Assembly (NCBI GenBank): GCA_007124575.1
Contig: SLEW01000098.1
Coordinates: forward strand, 1 to 8,710
Direction of reading: 5' to 3'
Length of the DNA stretch: 8,710 nucleotides
Origin: Bacteroidales bacterium
GTDB lineage: Bacteria; Bacteroidota; Bacteroidia; Bacteroidales; UBA7960
The notes beneath the pieces were generated by a model that searched no databases, was not told the DNA's origin, and saw nothing but the letters and a program-made list of their open reading frames with translations. Position 1 is the stretch's first letter, and each line of letters starts with the position of its first letter. Shown here in pieces: positions 1 through 6,490 of this stretch. The position numbers and the translations under genes are program-made.

Positions 1-220
1 CGCTGTGCGGATCAAGCTCCTTCAGCATGCCCCTGATAGCATCTTCTACCAGCTTTTCATCTTCCAATTCTTCTATATAGGCGAATTCTATGAACTGTAT
101 GGCCCGCTGCAGCTTTTCAAACTGGTCCTGGCTTACCTGGGCTGTAGATACGAATGATAATGACATGATGACAGCCAGAAATGCTGTCAGGTAACGGATT
201 ATTCTGTGTGGACTATTCAT
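1..220 (-). CDS. C-terminal processing (S41 family) peptidase, N-terminal part, cut by window edge
   Basis: The first 73 codons of a leftward gene are present; the rest lies beyond the left edge. The protein opens with a basic start (MNSPHRIIRYL) and a hydrophobic stretch at about residues 11-26 ending in FVSTA, then QVSQ. This is a plausible Sec signal peptide with cleavage near residue 27, so the mature enzyme would act in the periplasm. Residues 33-73 carry the pattern that precedes the PDZ domain in CtpA/Prc proteases: a helix ending in FAYIEELEDEKLVEDAIRG, then MLKELDPHS (compare the family's 'AI.GML..LDPHS'). The family cleaves C-terminal regions of periplasmic or membrane proteins with a Ser/Lys dyad. 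The PDZ domain and catalytic residues are outside the window, so activity cannot be judged. ATG 220 is chosen because it gives the complete signal peptide. I am confident of the family but not of the exact orthologue. Confidence 0.85.
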   Translation of the reverse strand, partial: MNSPHRIIRYLTAFLAVIMSLSFVSTAQVSQDQFEKLQRAIQFIEFAYIEELEDEKLVEDAIRGMLKELDPHS

Positions 221-525
221 GTGTTTATAATTTTTATATTTCAACCAGATGCCTTTCCCGCCCATGCGAGGGAAGCACACCATGCAATAACCATCGTCAT
301 TGGTGTCAATGGATTTGGCATGGCTCGGTTCATATGTTTGAATTTTGTTTATAAATTAAAGGGTATGCTGATGATGCGTGTGTTTCGTAACGCGTAATTC
401 CGAAGATCATACCATGGGTATTTGTCGGTTTTACCTGCTAAACCCTATGAAAAAAATGAAACAATGCGTACTTTTGTTCAAATCTTCTCAAAAATGAGGC
501 CACAATCCCAATAATCACCTAAAAG
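221..525. other. Divergent intergenic region between S41 peptidase and rhomboid genes
   Basis: These 305 bp have no convincing gene. The plus-strand open frame crossing it (206-397) overlaps the peptidase start and resembles no protein I know. It contains the rhomboid promoter near 446-476 and a second TAnnTTTG match, TATGTTTG at 333-340, whose nearest upstream TTTG (314-317) is only 15 bp away, so it is weaker. On the minus strand a 30-codon ORF (333 down to 241) ends 20 bp before the peptidase start. A nested inverted repeat occupies 280-323 (CCATG/CATGG outside, CATTG/CAATG at the tip around GTGT). No clear minus-strand promoter for the peptidase was found. Confidence 0.6.
446..476 (+). 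promoter_or_regulatory. Bacteroidota-type promoter for the rhomboid gene
   Basis: TACTTTTG at 469-476 is an exact match to the Bacteroidota -7 consensus TAnnTTTG. Nineteen bases upstream lies TATG (446-449), one mismatch from the TTTG -33 element. Transcription would start near 483, about 40 nt before the proposed TTG start of the rhomboid gene. Found by pattern only. Confidence 0.5.
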
Positions 526-1266
526 TTGTTGAAGTTGAAACAAACAGCCCACAAAGGTAAAAAAAAGGAAGAAACCAGCCGCATACTGGTGAGCTTAACC
601 TATCCGCTTGTTTTTGTCATCGTGCTGTGGCTTATTAAAAGCATCAGCATGCTCCTGGATGTTGAGTTGTATCAATATGGAATTTATCCGCAAGATCCCG
701 CTGGATTAAAGGGTATACTGTTTTCACCTTTCATTCACGGAAGCATTTCTCACCTGGCCTCTAACTCTATTCCGCTGCTGGTTCTGGGTGCTGCCCTGTT
801 TTATTTTTACAGAGAGGTTGCTCCGCAGGTTATCATTGGTTCTTTTCTGATTACAGGAATTTGGGTATGGATCATTGCACGTGAATCATATCACATCGGC
901 GCCTCCGGAATTGTTTACAGCCTGGCTTCCTTCCTCTTCGTCAGCGGCATTATGCGGCGCCACCCCCGCCTGATGGCACTTTCCTTGCTGGTATCCTTCC
1001 TGTATGGCGGAATAGTATGGGGAATATTTCCCATCAAAGACCACATCTCATGGGAATCTCACCTGATGGGACTCATTGCCGGGGTAATTCTGGCCATTTT
1101 CTTTAAGAAACATGGACCACAACGTCCGGTATATTCATGGGAAATTGAAGAAAAAGAAGAAGAGGAAGAAATGGAAAATGATCCCGTGGAAGAAAACAAA
1201 AGCACCGAAAAGGATGCATGGCACGTGGAATACGACTATAAACCCCGCCGGTCAAGATCCCGCTGA
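526..1266 (+). CDS. Rhomboid-family intramembrane protein (probable serine protease)
   Basis: A 246-residue polytopic membrane protein. Rhomboids cleave transmembrane segments of substrates within the bilayer using a Ser-His dyad. The signature parts are present: FIHGSISHLASNS, with His71, His76 and Asn80 in the usual H..H...N arrangement, then GASG at 125-128 with the nucleophile Ser127, and His179 in SHLMGLIAG as the catalytic histidine. Hydrophobic segments lie at about 24-44, 80-95, 101-118, 126-142, 149-167 and 179-193, matching a six-helix core. Both ends are cytoplasmic-looking: a Lys-rich N-terminus and a Glu-rich tail (207-215) ending in RRSRSR. No in-frame ATG precedes the core. A stop sits at 520-522, so the start must be one of the TTG codons at 526, 529 or 535. 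The last 31 bp overlap the 3' end of smpB on the other strand. An active protease is likely; substrate unknown. Confidence 0.9.
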   Translation: MLKLKQTAHKGKKKEETSRILVSLTYPLVFVIVLWLIKSISMLLDVELYQYGIYPQDPAGLKGILFSPFIHGSISHLASNSIPLLVLGAALFYFYREVAPQVIIGSFLITGIWVWIIARESYHIGASGIVYSLASFLFVSGIMRRHPRLMALSLLVSFLYGGIVWGIFPIKDHISWESHLMGLIAGVILAIFFKKHGPQRPVYSWEIEEKEEEEEMENDPVEENKSTEKDAWHVEYDYKPRRSRSR

Positions 1267-1691
1267 ACATCTTTTTCTTTAATGGATTCTCTTTTATCGT
1301 ATTTCTTTTTTCCCCTGGCCAGGGCAATATCAAGCTTAGCCAGACCTTTCTCGTTAATATATAGCAAAACCGGGACAAGCGTAAATCCCCGCTCTTCGAT
1401 ACGGGTTTTAAGCTTTTTCAACTCCCTGGCAGTGAGTAACAGTTTGCGATCCCTTTTGGGCTCATGGTTGCGGAATGAAGCATGGGAGTATTGCGAAATA
1501 TGCATGTTTCTTACAAAAAGCTCATTGCCAATAAATACGCAGTAAGCTTCGCTTATGCTTGCCTTGCCGGCACGTATCGACTTTATCTCCGTACCCGTTA
1601 GCATAATGCCAGCAGCATATTCCTCCACAAGGAAATACTCAAAGGAGGCCTTTTTGTTCTTTATTTCAATCTTGGAAGGTTTCATGACCAT
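1236..1691 (-). CDS. smpB: SsrA-binding protein SmpB
   Basis: A 151-residue cytoplasmic RNA-binding protein that binds tmRNA and delivers it to ribosomes stalled on broken mRNA (trans-translation). Characteristic stretches are all in order: NKKASFEYFLVEEYAAGI (12-29), the near-invariant GTEIKSIRAGKASISEAY (33-50), the basic KRDRKLLL (79-86), and the C-terminal ARGKKKYDKRESIKEKD (125-141), whose tail enters the empty mRNA channel. The length is close to the usual 150-160 residues. Two Met codons compete as start (1691 and 1685; MVM-KPSK). The proposed promoter lies so close that the second is possible. The 3' end runs 31 bp into the convergent rhomboid gene. The tmRNA gene ssrA is not in this window. 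Confidence 0.97.
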   Translation of the reverse strand: MVMKPSKIEIKNKKASFEYFLVEEYAAGIMLTGTEIKSIRAGKASISEAYCVFIGNELFVRNMHISQYSHASFRNHEPKRDRKLLLTARELKKLKTRIEERGFTLVPVLLYINEKGLAKLDIALARGKKKYDKRESIKEKDVQRDLDRRGL

Positions 1692-1702
1692 TGTTTGATA
1701 TG

Positions 1703-1733
1703 CGAAATTAATAAGAATATCGCGGCTTGCAGA
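1703..1733 (-). promoter_or_regulatory. Possible smpB promoter (weak match)
   Basis: Read on the minus strand, TAATTTCG (1710 to 1703) differs by one base from TAnnTTTG. TCTG (1733 to 1730), one base from TTTG, lies 19 bp upstream. The implied start of transcription is only about 5-12 nt before the smpB start codons, so the mRNA would have almost no leader. With two mismatches this is tentative. Confidence 0.3.
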
Positions 1734-1783
1734 ATTTTTGTTCGGACTTCAAACCAAATACTCAAATAAATGTTGCTTTATTG

Positions 1784-1813
1784 TTGCTTTATTGATAAAA
1801 AAATATACTTTTG
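1784..1813 (+). promoter_or_regulatory. Bacteroidota-type promoter for the small acidic protein gene
   Basis: TACTTTTG at 1806-1813 matches TAnnTTTG exactly and TTG at 1784-1786 lies 19 bp upstream. Transcription would start near 1820, about 19 nt before ATG 1839. This rules out the longer open frame that begins at 1770, upstream of the promoter, and so fixes the gene start at 1839. Confidence 0.6.
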
Positions 1814-1838
1814 CAAAAAAAAACAAACCCATTACGCT

Positions 1839-2060
1839 ATGTATTGGACACTAGAACTTGCTTCTAAACTTGAAGACGCCCCATGGCCTGCAACAAAAGA
1901 AGAACTTATCGATTATGCTTTGAGATCAGGAGCCCCCATGGAAGTCATTGAAAACCTTCAGGAAATTGAGGATGAAGGTGATGTATATGAAAGCATTGAA
2001 GACATCTGGCCGGACTACCCGACCAAAGATGACTTCTTTTTTCATGAAGATGAGTATTAA
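1839..2060 (+). CDS. Small acidic DUF2795-type protein
   Basis: A 73-residue protein of unknown function. It opens MYWTLELASKLEDAPWPATK and continues through EELIDYALRSGAPMEVIENL, then ends in a very acidic tail (QEIEDEGDVYESIEDIWPDY onward to FFFHEDEY). The middle part (about 15-42) resembles the short helical DUF2795 domain; near-identical-looking small proteins are common in Bacteroidota. By my count 22 of 73 residues are Asp/Glu against 4 Lys/Arg. It has no signal peptide or membrane segment, so it is probably a soluble cytoplasmic protein. ATG 1839 was chosen over the upstream TTG at 1770 because a promoter sits between them and because family similarity begins at MYWTLE. It is a single-gene unit: its own promoter upstream, an intrinsic terminator 26 bp downstream. 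Confidence 0.85.
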   Translation: MYWTLELASKLEDAPWPATKEELIDYALRSGAPMEVIENLQEIEDEGDVYESIEDIWPDYPTKDDFFFHEDEY

Positions 2061-2086
2061 CGATACCCTAATCCAATATTACAATG

Positions 2087-2113
2087 AAAAGCCGGCGTAA
2101 TGCCGGCTTTTTT
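2087..2113 (+). terminator. Intrinsic terminator after the DUF2795-type gene
   Basis: AAAA, then GCCGGC (2091-2096), loop GTAAT, GCCGGC (2102-2107) and six T (2108-2113). The stem is a perfect 6-bp GC helix that can be extended by A-T pairs. It sits 26 bp after the stop codon and about 40 bp before the secA promoter element, separating the two transcription units. The A and T flanks are symmetrical, so it could also stop leftward transcription. Confidence 0.9.
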
Positions 2114-2127
2114 GTGGCCTGCCCGAC

Positions 2128-2158
2128 TGTGATTTATGCATATAAATGATTAACTTTG
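2128..2158 (+). promoter_or_regulatory. Bacteroidota-type promoter for secA
   Basis: TAACTTTG at 2151-2158 matches TAnnTTTG exactly. TGTG at 2128-2131, one base off TTTG, lies 19 bp upstream. Transcription would start near 2165, giving secA a leader of roughly 17 nt. No Shine-Dalgarno sequence is visible before ATG 2182, which is usual in this phylum. Confidence 0.55.
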
Positions 2159-2181
2159 CCCTTCTGTAAAAAACTGCGCGT

Positions 2182-5100
2182 ATGCTTAATATCATCAAAA
2201 AACTATTTGGCTCAAAGGCAGATAGAGACTACCGTGAGATAAAAGATGTCCTGGAAAAGACCATTGCGACCTATGAGGAGATAAAAACCCTTGATAACGA
2301 TCAGCTTCGTGCCAAAACGCAGGAATTTAAGGAGCGCATTTCGGGATACGTAGCCGAAGAACAACGCCAGATAGATACACTCCGGGAATACCTGGATACC
2401 AATTTCGATATTGATGTAGAAGAAAAGGAAAAGATCTACAAACAAATCGACCAGCTTGATGACCGCCAGAATGAGAAGACCGAGGAGCTTTTGGCGGAGC
2501 TTATTCCTGAAGCTTTTACCGTTATAAAGGAGACGGCAAGGCGTTTCAACGACAATGCAGAGGTAGATGTGCTGGCCAATGACTTCGACAGGGAGCTTGC
2601 CGCCAAACGTCCAAGTATTGAAATACGCGGCGAACGGGCCTATTATAAGAATCAATGGGTGGCAGGCGGTAATACGATTACCTGGGACATGGTACACTAT
2701 GATGTACAGCTTATTGGCGGGATACACCTTCATAAGGGAAAAATTGCCGAAATGGCTACAGGAGAAGGGAAAACGCTTGTGGCCACATTGCCTGTTTATC
2801 TCAATGCCCTCTCCGGGAAAGGGGTGCATATCGTTACCGTGAATGACTACCTTGCTAAAAGAGACTCAGAATGGATGGGTATGCTATTCGAATTTCATGG
2901 TATGAAAGTAGACTGCATCGATAAATATTCTCCCCATTCCGTAGAAAGACGTGCCGCATACCAGGCCGATATTACATATGGCACCAACAATGAGTTTGGT
3001 TTTGACTACCTGCGCGACAACATGTCACGAAACCCCGAAGAACTGGTGCAGCGCAAGCTTAACTATGCCATTGTGGATGAGGTAGACTCCGTATTGATCG
3101 ATGATGCCAGAACGCCGCTCATTATTTCCGGCCCCACGCCCAAGGGTGAACAACATGAGTTTCATGAACTGAAGCCCAAGGTGGAAAAGCTTTACAGCGC
3201 ACAACGTATGCTGGTAACCAACCTCCTGGCAGAAGCACGCAAGCTCTTACTGCCAAAAGAAGGTGAACCAGATGAGAAAAAAGGCGGAGAGGTTCTGCTG
3301 CGCTGCCATCGCGGTCTTCCCAAAAACAAAGCTCTTATCAAATTCCTTTCCGAGCCGGGCATAAAAACCATCCTGCAAAAAACCGAGAACTTTTACATGC
3401 AGGAGCAAGGCAAGCATATGCATAAGATCGATGATGATCTGTTTTTCGTTATCGAAGAAAAGACCAACTCCATTGAGCTTACCGAAAAGGGCATTGATTT
3501 GATCACCAGCCAGACAGACGACCCCAACTTTTTTATCCTGCCTGACATCGGCTCTGAAATGGCCGAGCTGGAGAAGTCTGACCTCCCCGCGGAAGAAAAG
3601 ATGGAGAAAAAAAATGAGACGCTCAATGATTTTCAGATTAAAAGTGAACGGGTACATACCATTAACCAGCTCTTAAAGGCTTATACGCTTTTCGAAAAGG
3701 ATACGGAATATGTGATCGTTGACAATAAAATTAAGATTGTGGATGAGCAAACCGGCCGTATTATGGAGGGCCGGCGCTATTCTGACGGGTTGCACCAGGC
3801 CATCGAAGCCAAGGAGAATGTCAAAGTAGAAGCGGCTACACAAACCTATGCCACGGTTACATTGCAGAACTATTTCCGTATGTACCGCAAGCTGGCTGGC
3901 ATGACAGGTACTGCAGAAACTGAAGCAGGGGAGTTCTGGAATATTTATAAACTGGATGTCGTAGTGATCCCCACACACCGGCCGATCATACGTGATGACA
4001 GAGAAGATCTGATCTATAAAACCAAGCGTGAGAAATATAACGCCATCATCGATGAAGTCGTTGAGCTTGTAAGTCTCGGACGTCCTGTGCTGGTAGGTAC
4101 CACATCAGTAGAGATCTCCGAGCTTTTAAGCCGAATGCTCAAGTTGCAGTCTATAAGCCACAACATCCTGAATGCAAAGCAGCACCAGCGTGAAGCGCAG
4201 GTTGTAAAAGAAGCAGGTCAGCCAGGCCAGGTGACTATCGCCACGAACATGGCAGGGCGGGGGACTGATATCAAGCTCGGGGTCGGTGTTCGCGAGGCCG
4301 GGGGCCTCGCCATCGTAGGTACTGAGCGCCATGAATCGCGGCGTGTTGACAGGCAGCTTCGCGGTCGTGCCGGACGCCAGGGAGATCCGGGCTCGTCGCA
4401 ATTTTTTGTGTCGCTGGAAGATGACCTCATGCGTGTTTTTGGCTCCGGCCGGATATCTGCATTGATGGACCGCATGGGCCTGAAAGAAGGAGAAGTGATC
4501 CAGCACAGCATGATCACCAAGTCAATTGAAAGGGCACAAAAGAAAGTGGAGGAGAACAACTTTGGCATAAGGAAGCGACTTCTTGAATATGACGACGTGA
4601 TGAACGCCCAGCGTGAGGTGATCTACAAAAAGCGCCGCAACGCCCTGTTCGGAGAAAGGCTGGCCGTAGACATCGCAAACATGATGTTTGACACCTGCGA
4701 GCAAATGATCCTGGAATACCAGGAAAGTGCAGACTTTGATGGGTTTACTTTCGAGCTTCTACGCACTTTTGGCATGGAGTCTCCCTTTCCCGAAACAGAA
4801 TTCCTGGAAAGCAAAGCCAGCAAGCTTACCGATACACTGTATGAAAAAGCGCTGGAAACCTACAAGCAGAAAAGCGAGCATATTGCCAAAACAGCCTTCC
4901 CTGTCATCAAGCAGGTATATGAAAAAGCTTCCGAAAAATATGAAAACATCGCCATCCCCATTACTGACGGGATGAAGACGATGAACATGATAGCCAACCT
5001 GAAAAAGGCATACGAGACGGATGGACGCGAGGTGGTACTCGCCATAGAAAAAGGCATCACCCTGGGAATCATTGACAATTCCTGGAAAGACCATCTGAGG

Positions 5101-5466
5101 GAAATGGACGACCTGAAGCAGTCTGTACAGAGTGCCGCCTACGAACAAAAAGATCCCCTGCTGATCTATAAGTTTGAGTCATTTGAACTCTTCAAGCGCA
5201 TGATTGGCAAGGTCAACAAGGACATCATCTCCTTCCTTGGGAAGGCGCGCCTGCCTGTAAAAGATCCTGCACTGATACAGCGCGGAACGGACCAGCAAAA
5301 GACAGACATGAGCAAGCTTAAAGAAGGGCGCAGTGACATTCCTGGCGGCAAAGGCGGCCAGCAAAAAACCCAACCGGTTCGTGTTGAGAAAAAAGTAGGA
5401 AGAAACGAAGCTTGTCCCTGTGGAAGTGGTAAAAAATTTAAGCACTGTCACGGCAAAGGCAACTAG
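2182..5466 (+). CDS. secA: Protein translocase ATPase SecA (long Bacteroidota form)
   Basis: SecA is the peripheral membrane ATPase that pushes unfolded preproteins through SecYEG. This copy has 1094 residues. Visible landmarks in order: Walker A MATGEGKT (191-198, Lys197); TYGTNNEFGFDYLRDN (265-280); Walker B VDEVDSVLIDDARTPLIISG (298-317, Asp299/Glu300); preprotein cross-linking domain, about 318-510; QNYFRMYRKLAGMTGTAETE (562-581); NMAGRGTDIKLG (689-700); GTERHESRRVDRQLRGRAG (713-731) with the arginine fingers; helical scaffold, wing and finger, about 775-1015, with Tyr987 in AAYEQKDP at the finger loop; a Gly/Gln/Lys-rich linker (about 1036-1070); and the zinc tail CPCGSGKKFKHCH (Cys1078, Cys1080, Cys1089, His1090), which binds SecB or lipid in other bacteria. 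Compared with my recollection of E. coli SecA it has extra blocks near 52-105, 122-170, 335-415 and 455-485, and lacks an E. coli stretch near 700. It looks intact. It has its own promoter; a thioesterase gene follows 23 bp later. Confidence 0.99.
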   Translation: MLNIIKKLFGSKADRDYREIKDVLEKTIATYEEIKTLDNDQLRAKTQEFKERISGYVAEEQRQIDTLREYLDTNFDIDVEEKEKIYKQIDQLDDRQNEKTEELLAELIPEAFTVIKETARRFNDNAEVDVLANDFDRELAAKRPSIEIRGERAYYKNQWVAGGNTITWDMVHYDVQLIGGIHLHKGKIAEMATGEGKTLVATLPVYLNALSGKGVHIVTVNDYLAKRDSEWMGMLFEFHGMKVDCIDKYSPHSVERRAAYQADITYGTNNEFGFDYLRDNMSRNPEELVQRKLNYAIVDEVDSVLIDDARTPLIISGPTPKGEQHEFHELKPKVEKLYSAQRMLVTNLLAEARKLLLPKEGEPDEKKGGEVLLRCHRGLPKNKALIKFLSEPGIKTILQKTENFYMQEQGKHMHKIDDDLFFVIEEKTNSIELTEKGIDLITSQTDDPNFFILPDIGSEMAELEKSDLPAEEKMEKKNETLNDFQIKSERVHTINQLLKAYTLFEKDTEYVIVDNKIKIVDEQTGRIMEGRRYSDGLHQAIEAKENVKVEAATQTYATVTLQNYFRMYRKLAGMTGTAETEAGEFWNIYKLDVVVIPTHRPIIRDDREDLIYKTKREKYNAIIDEVVELVSLGRPVLVGTTSVEISELLSRMLKLQSISHNILNAKQHQREAQVVKEAGQPGQVTIATNMAGRGTDIKLGVGVREAGGLAIVGTERHESRRVDRQLRGRAGRQGDPGSSQFFVSLEDDLMRVFGSGRISALMDRMGLKEGEVIQHSMITKSIERAQKKVEENNFGIRKRLLEYDDVMNAQREVIYKKRRNALFGERLAVDIANMMFDTCEQMILEYQESADFDGFTFELLRTFGMESPFPETEFLESKASKLTDTLYEKALETYKQKSEHIAKTAFPVIKQVYEKASEKYENIAIPITDGMKTMNMIANLKKAYETDGREVVLAIEKGITLGIIDNSWKDHLREMDDLKQSVQSAAYEQKDPLLIYKFESFELFKRMIGKVNKDIISFLGKARLPVKDPALIQRGTDQQKTDMSKLKEGRSDIPGGKGGQQKTQPVRVEKKVGRNEACPCGSGKKFKHCHGKGN

Positions 5467-5489
5467 GTGGAACCCATCAATAAGTTTAT

Positions 5490-5906
5490 ATGTTTACATT
5501 TACAACCCAGGTAAGAGTCAGATACGCCGAAACAGATCAGATGGGTTTTGTTTATTATGGAAACTATCCCCAGTATTATGAAGTAGCCCGGGCAGAAGCC
5601 ATGCGGGACGCAGGAATGACATACAGGGAAATGGAAGAAAAAGGGATAGTAATGCCCATAGCCCGGATGGACATCAAATACATCAGACCCGCCAGGTATG
5701 ATGACCTCTTGACAATCAAAACAACCGTTCCTGCCATGCCAGCCTCACGTATGCATTTTGATTACGAAATCTATAACGAGGCAGGTAAGCTCCTGAACAA
5801 AGGAACCACCATTCTTGCTTTCTTGAAAAAAGAGACAGGCAGACCATGCGCAGCACCTGAATGGTTTATCAACCGGCTTGAAAAAAAGTTTCAGGATACC
5901 AAATGA
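5490..5906 (+). CDS. YbgC/FadM-like acyl-CoA thioesterase (4HBT hotdog fold)
   Basis: A 138-residue single-domain hotdog protein. The N-terminal active-site pattern VRYAETDQMGFVYYGNYPQ (9-27) contains the catalytic Asp16 followed by the G.VYYGNY motif, and leads into the long central helix (YYEVARAEAMRDAGMTY). These enzymes hydrolyse short- or medium-chain acyl-CoA thioesters as cytoplasmic tetramers. The rest (MDIKYIRPARYDDLLTIKT and YEIYNEAGKLLNKGTTILAF) gives the expected beta-sheet strands. Length is typical. It starts 23 bp after the secA stop with no terminator between, so it is probably co-transcribed with secA; no strong promoter is visible in the gap. In proteobacteria YbgC lies beside tol-pal genes, but not here. 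The substrate cannot be told from sequence. Confidence 0.9.
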   Translation: MFTFTTQVRVRYAETDQMGFVYYGNYPQYYEVARAEAMRDAGMTYREMEEKGIVMPIARMDIKYIRPARYDDLLTIKTTVPAMPASRMHFDYEIYNEAGKLLNKGTTILAFLKKETGRPCAAPEWFINRLEKKFQDTK

Positions 5907-6004
5907 TCAAACTGATCACTCTACTGCCCCGGTAAGTGCAGAGAGCCAATCAGATTTTTTTATCAGAGAATTAAATGTATTCCGAATTTTAAAAATAACG
6001 CATA

Positions 6005-6403
6005 ATGAAAGAAATGAGAATTGTTTTGGGAGAAAACCAAAAAGTGGATGCCCACTTCAAAGGACATGTGATACAAACCGACCAATCCGAAAAAGCAGGA
6101 GGCGACGACACCCACGCTTCGCCATTTGACCTTTTTCTGGCATCGATCGGAACTTGCGCAGGGTATTATGTGAAGTCATTCTGCAAACAGCGGGGCATCT
6201 CTGAAAAAGGCATTCACCTGGTTCAGCGGATGAACGTTGATGAAGCAACAAGAATGATAGACAGCATCGAGATAGATATCATCCTTCCTGCCGACTTTCC
6301 CGAAAAGTACAAAGAATCTGTTATCAAGGCGGCAGGTGCCTGTACTGTAAAAAAACATATCGCAAACGCCCCTGAATTTATTGTGCAAACGGTGTCAGCA
6401 TAA
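6005..6403 (+). CDS. OsmC/Ohr-family protein
   Basis: A 132-residue OsmC-fold protein. Family members reduce organic hydroperoxides with two cysteines, although the YhfA-like branch has no settled role. Visible features are GDDTHASPFDLFLASIGTCA (33-52), with Cys51 at the start of the central helix, and AAGACTVKKHI (109-119), with Cys113. These two match the usual redox pair; a third, Cys60, follows on the helix. The pattern SPFDLFLASIGTCAGYYV fits the YhfA-like subgroup better than classical Ohr. There is no signal peptide, so it is cytoplasmic. ATG 6005 is used; ATG 6014 (Met4) is an alternative. The 98-bp gap from the thioesterase gene has no terminator and no exact TAnnTTTG box, so its promoter is unclear. 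Peroxidase activity is inferred only from the two cysteines. Confidence 0.88.
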   Translation: MKEMRIVLGENQKVDAHFKGHVIQTDQSEKAGGDDTHASPFDLFLASIGTCAGYYVKSFCKQRGISEKGIHLVQRMNVDEATRMIDSIEIDIILPADFPEKYKESVIKAAGACTVKKHIANAPEFIVQTVSA

Positions 6404-6412
6404 ATGCCATTA

Positions 6413-6461
6413 AGGTACATGCGCATTTGTGTATGATATATTTTCAGGATTATATGTACCT
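6413..6461. repeat. Inverted repeat between the OsmC and CoA-binding genes
   Basis: AGGTACAT (6413-6420) and its perfect complement ATGTACCT (6454-6461) are separated by 33 bases of AT-rich DNA, in the 87-bp gap between two genes. A third GTACAT occurs at 6467-6472. There is no T-run after the right arm, so this is not a standard terminator. It could be an operator pair or chance. Confidence 0.35.
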
Positions 6462-6490
6462 GGTAAGTACATCTTAATATATTATAGCTG

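Noticed and set aside
206..397. 63-codon plus-strand frame across the peptidase start
   Set aside because: It overlaps the signal-peptide region of the S41 peptidase, lacks a promoter and has no recognisable domain.
1770..1838. 23-codon upstream extension of the DUF2795-type protein
   Set aside because: It starts at TTG upstream of an exact-match promoter at 1784-1813 and adds residues unlike the family; ATG 1839 is the better start.
2212..2829. 205-codon open frame on the minus strand inside the start of secA
   Set aside because: It lies wholly antisense to highly conserved SecA sequence, resembles no protein I recognise and is rich in Phe/Leu/Ile/Tyr/Val as expected from antisense of acidic-helix codons.
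4126..4568. Overlapping minus-strand open frames of 116-126 codons in the middle of secA
   Set aside because: Antisense to the invariant NMAGRGTD and QLRGRAGRQGD motifs; both are shadows of codon bias.
5907..6004. Repeated TGATCA and ATCAG words in the thioesterase-OsmC gap, considered as a terminator or operator
   Set aside because: ATCAG around the T7 run is a direct, not inverted, repeat, so it forms no hairpin; the words are too short to support an operator.
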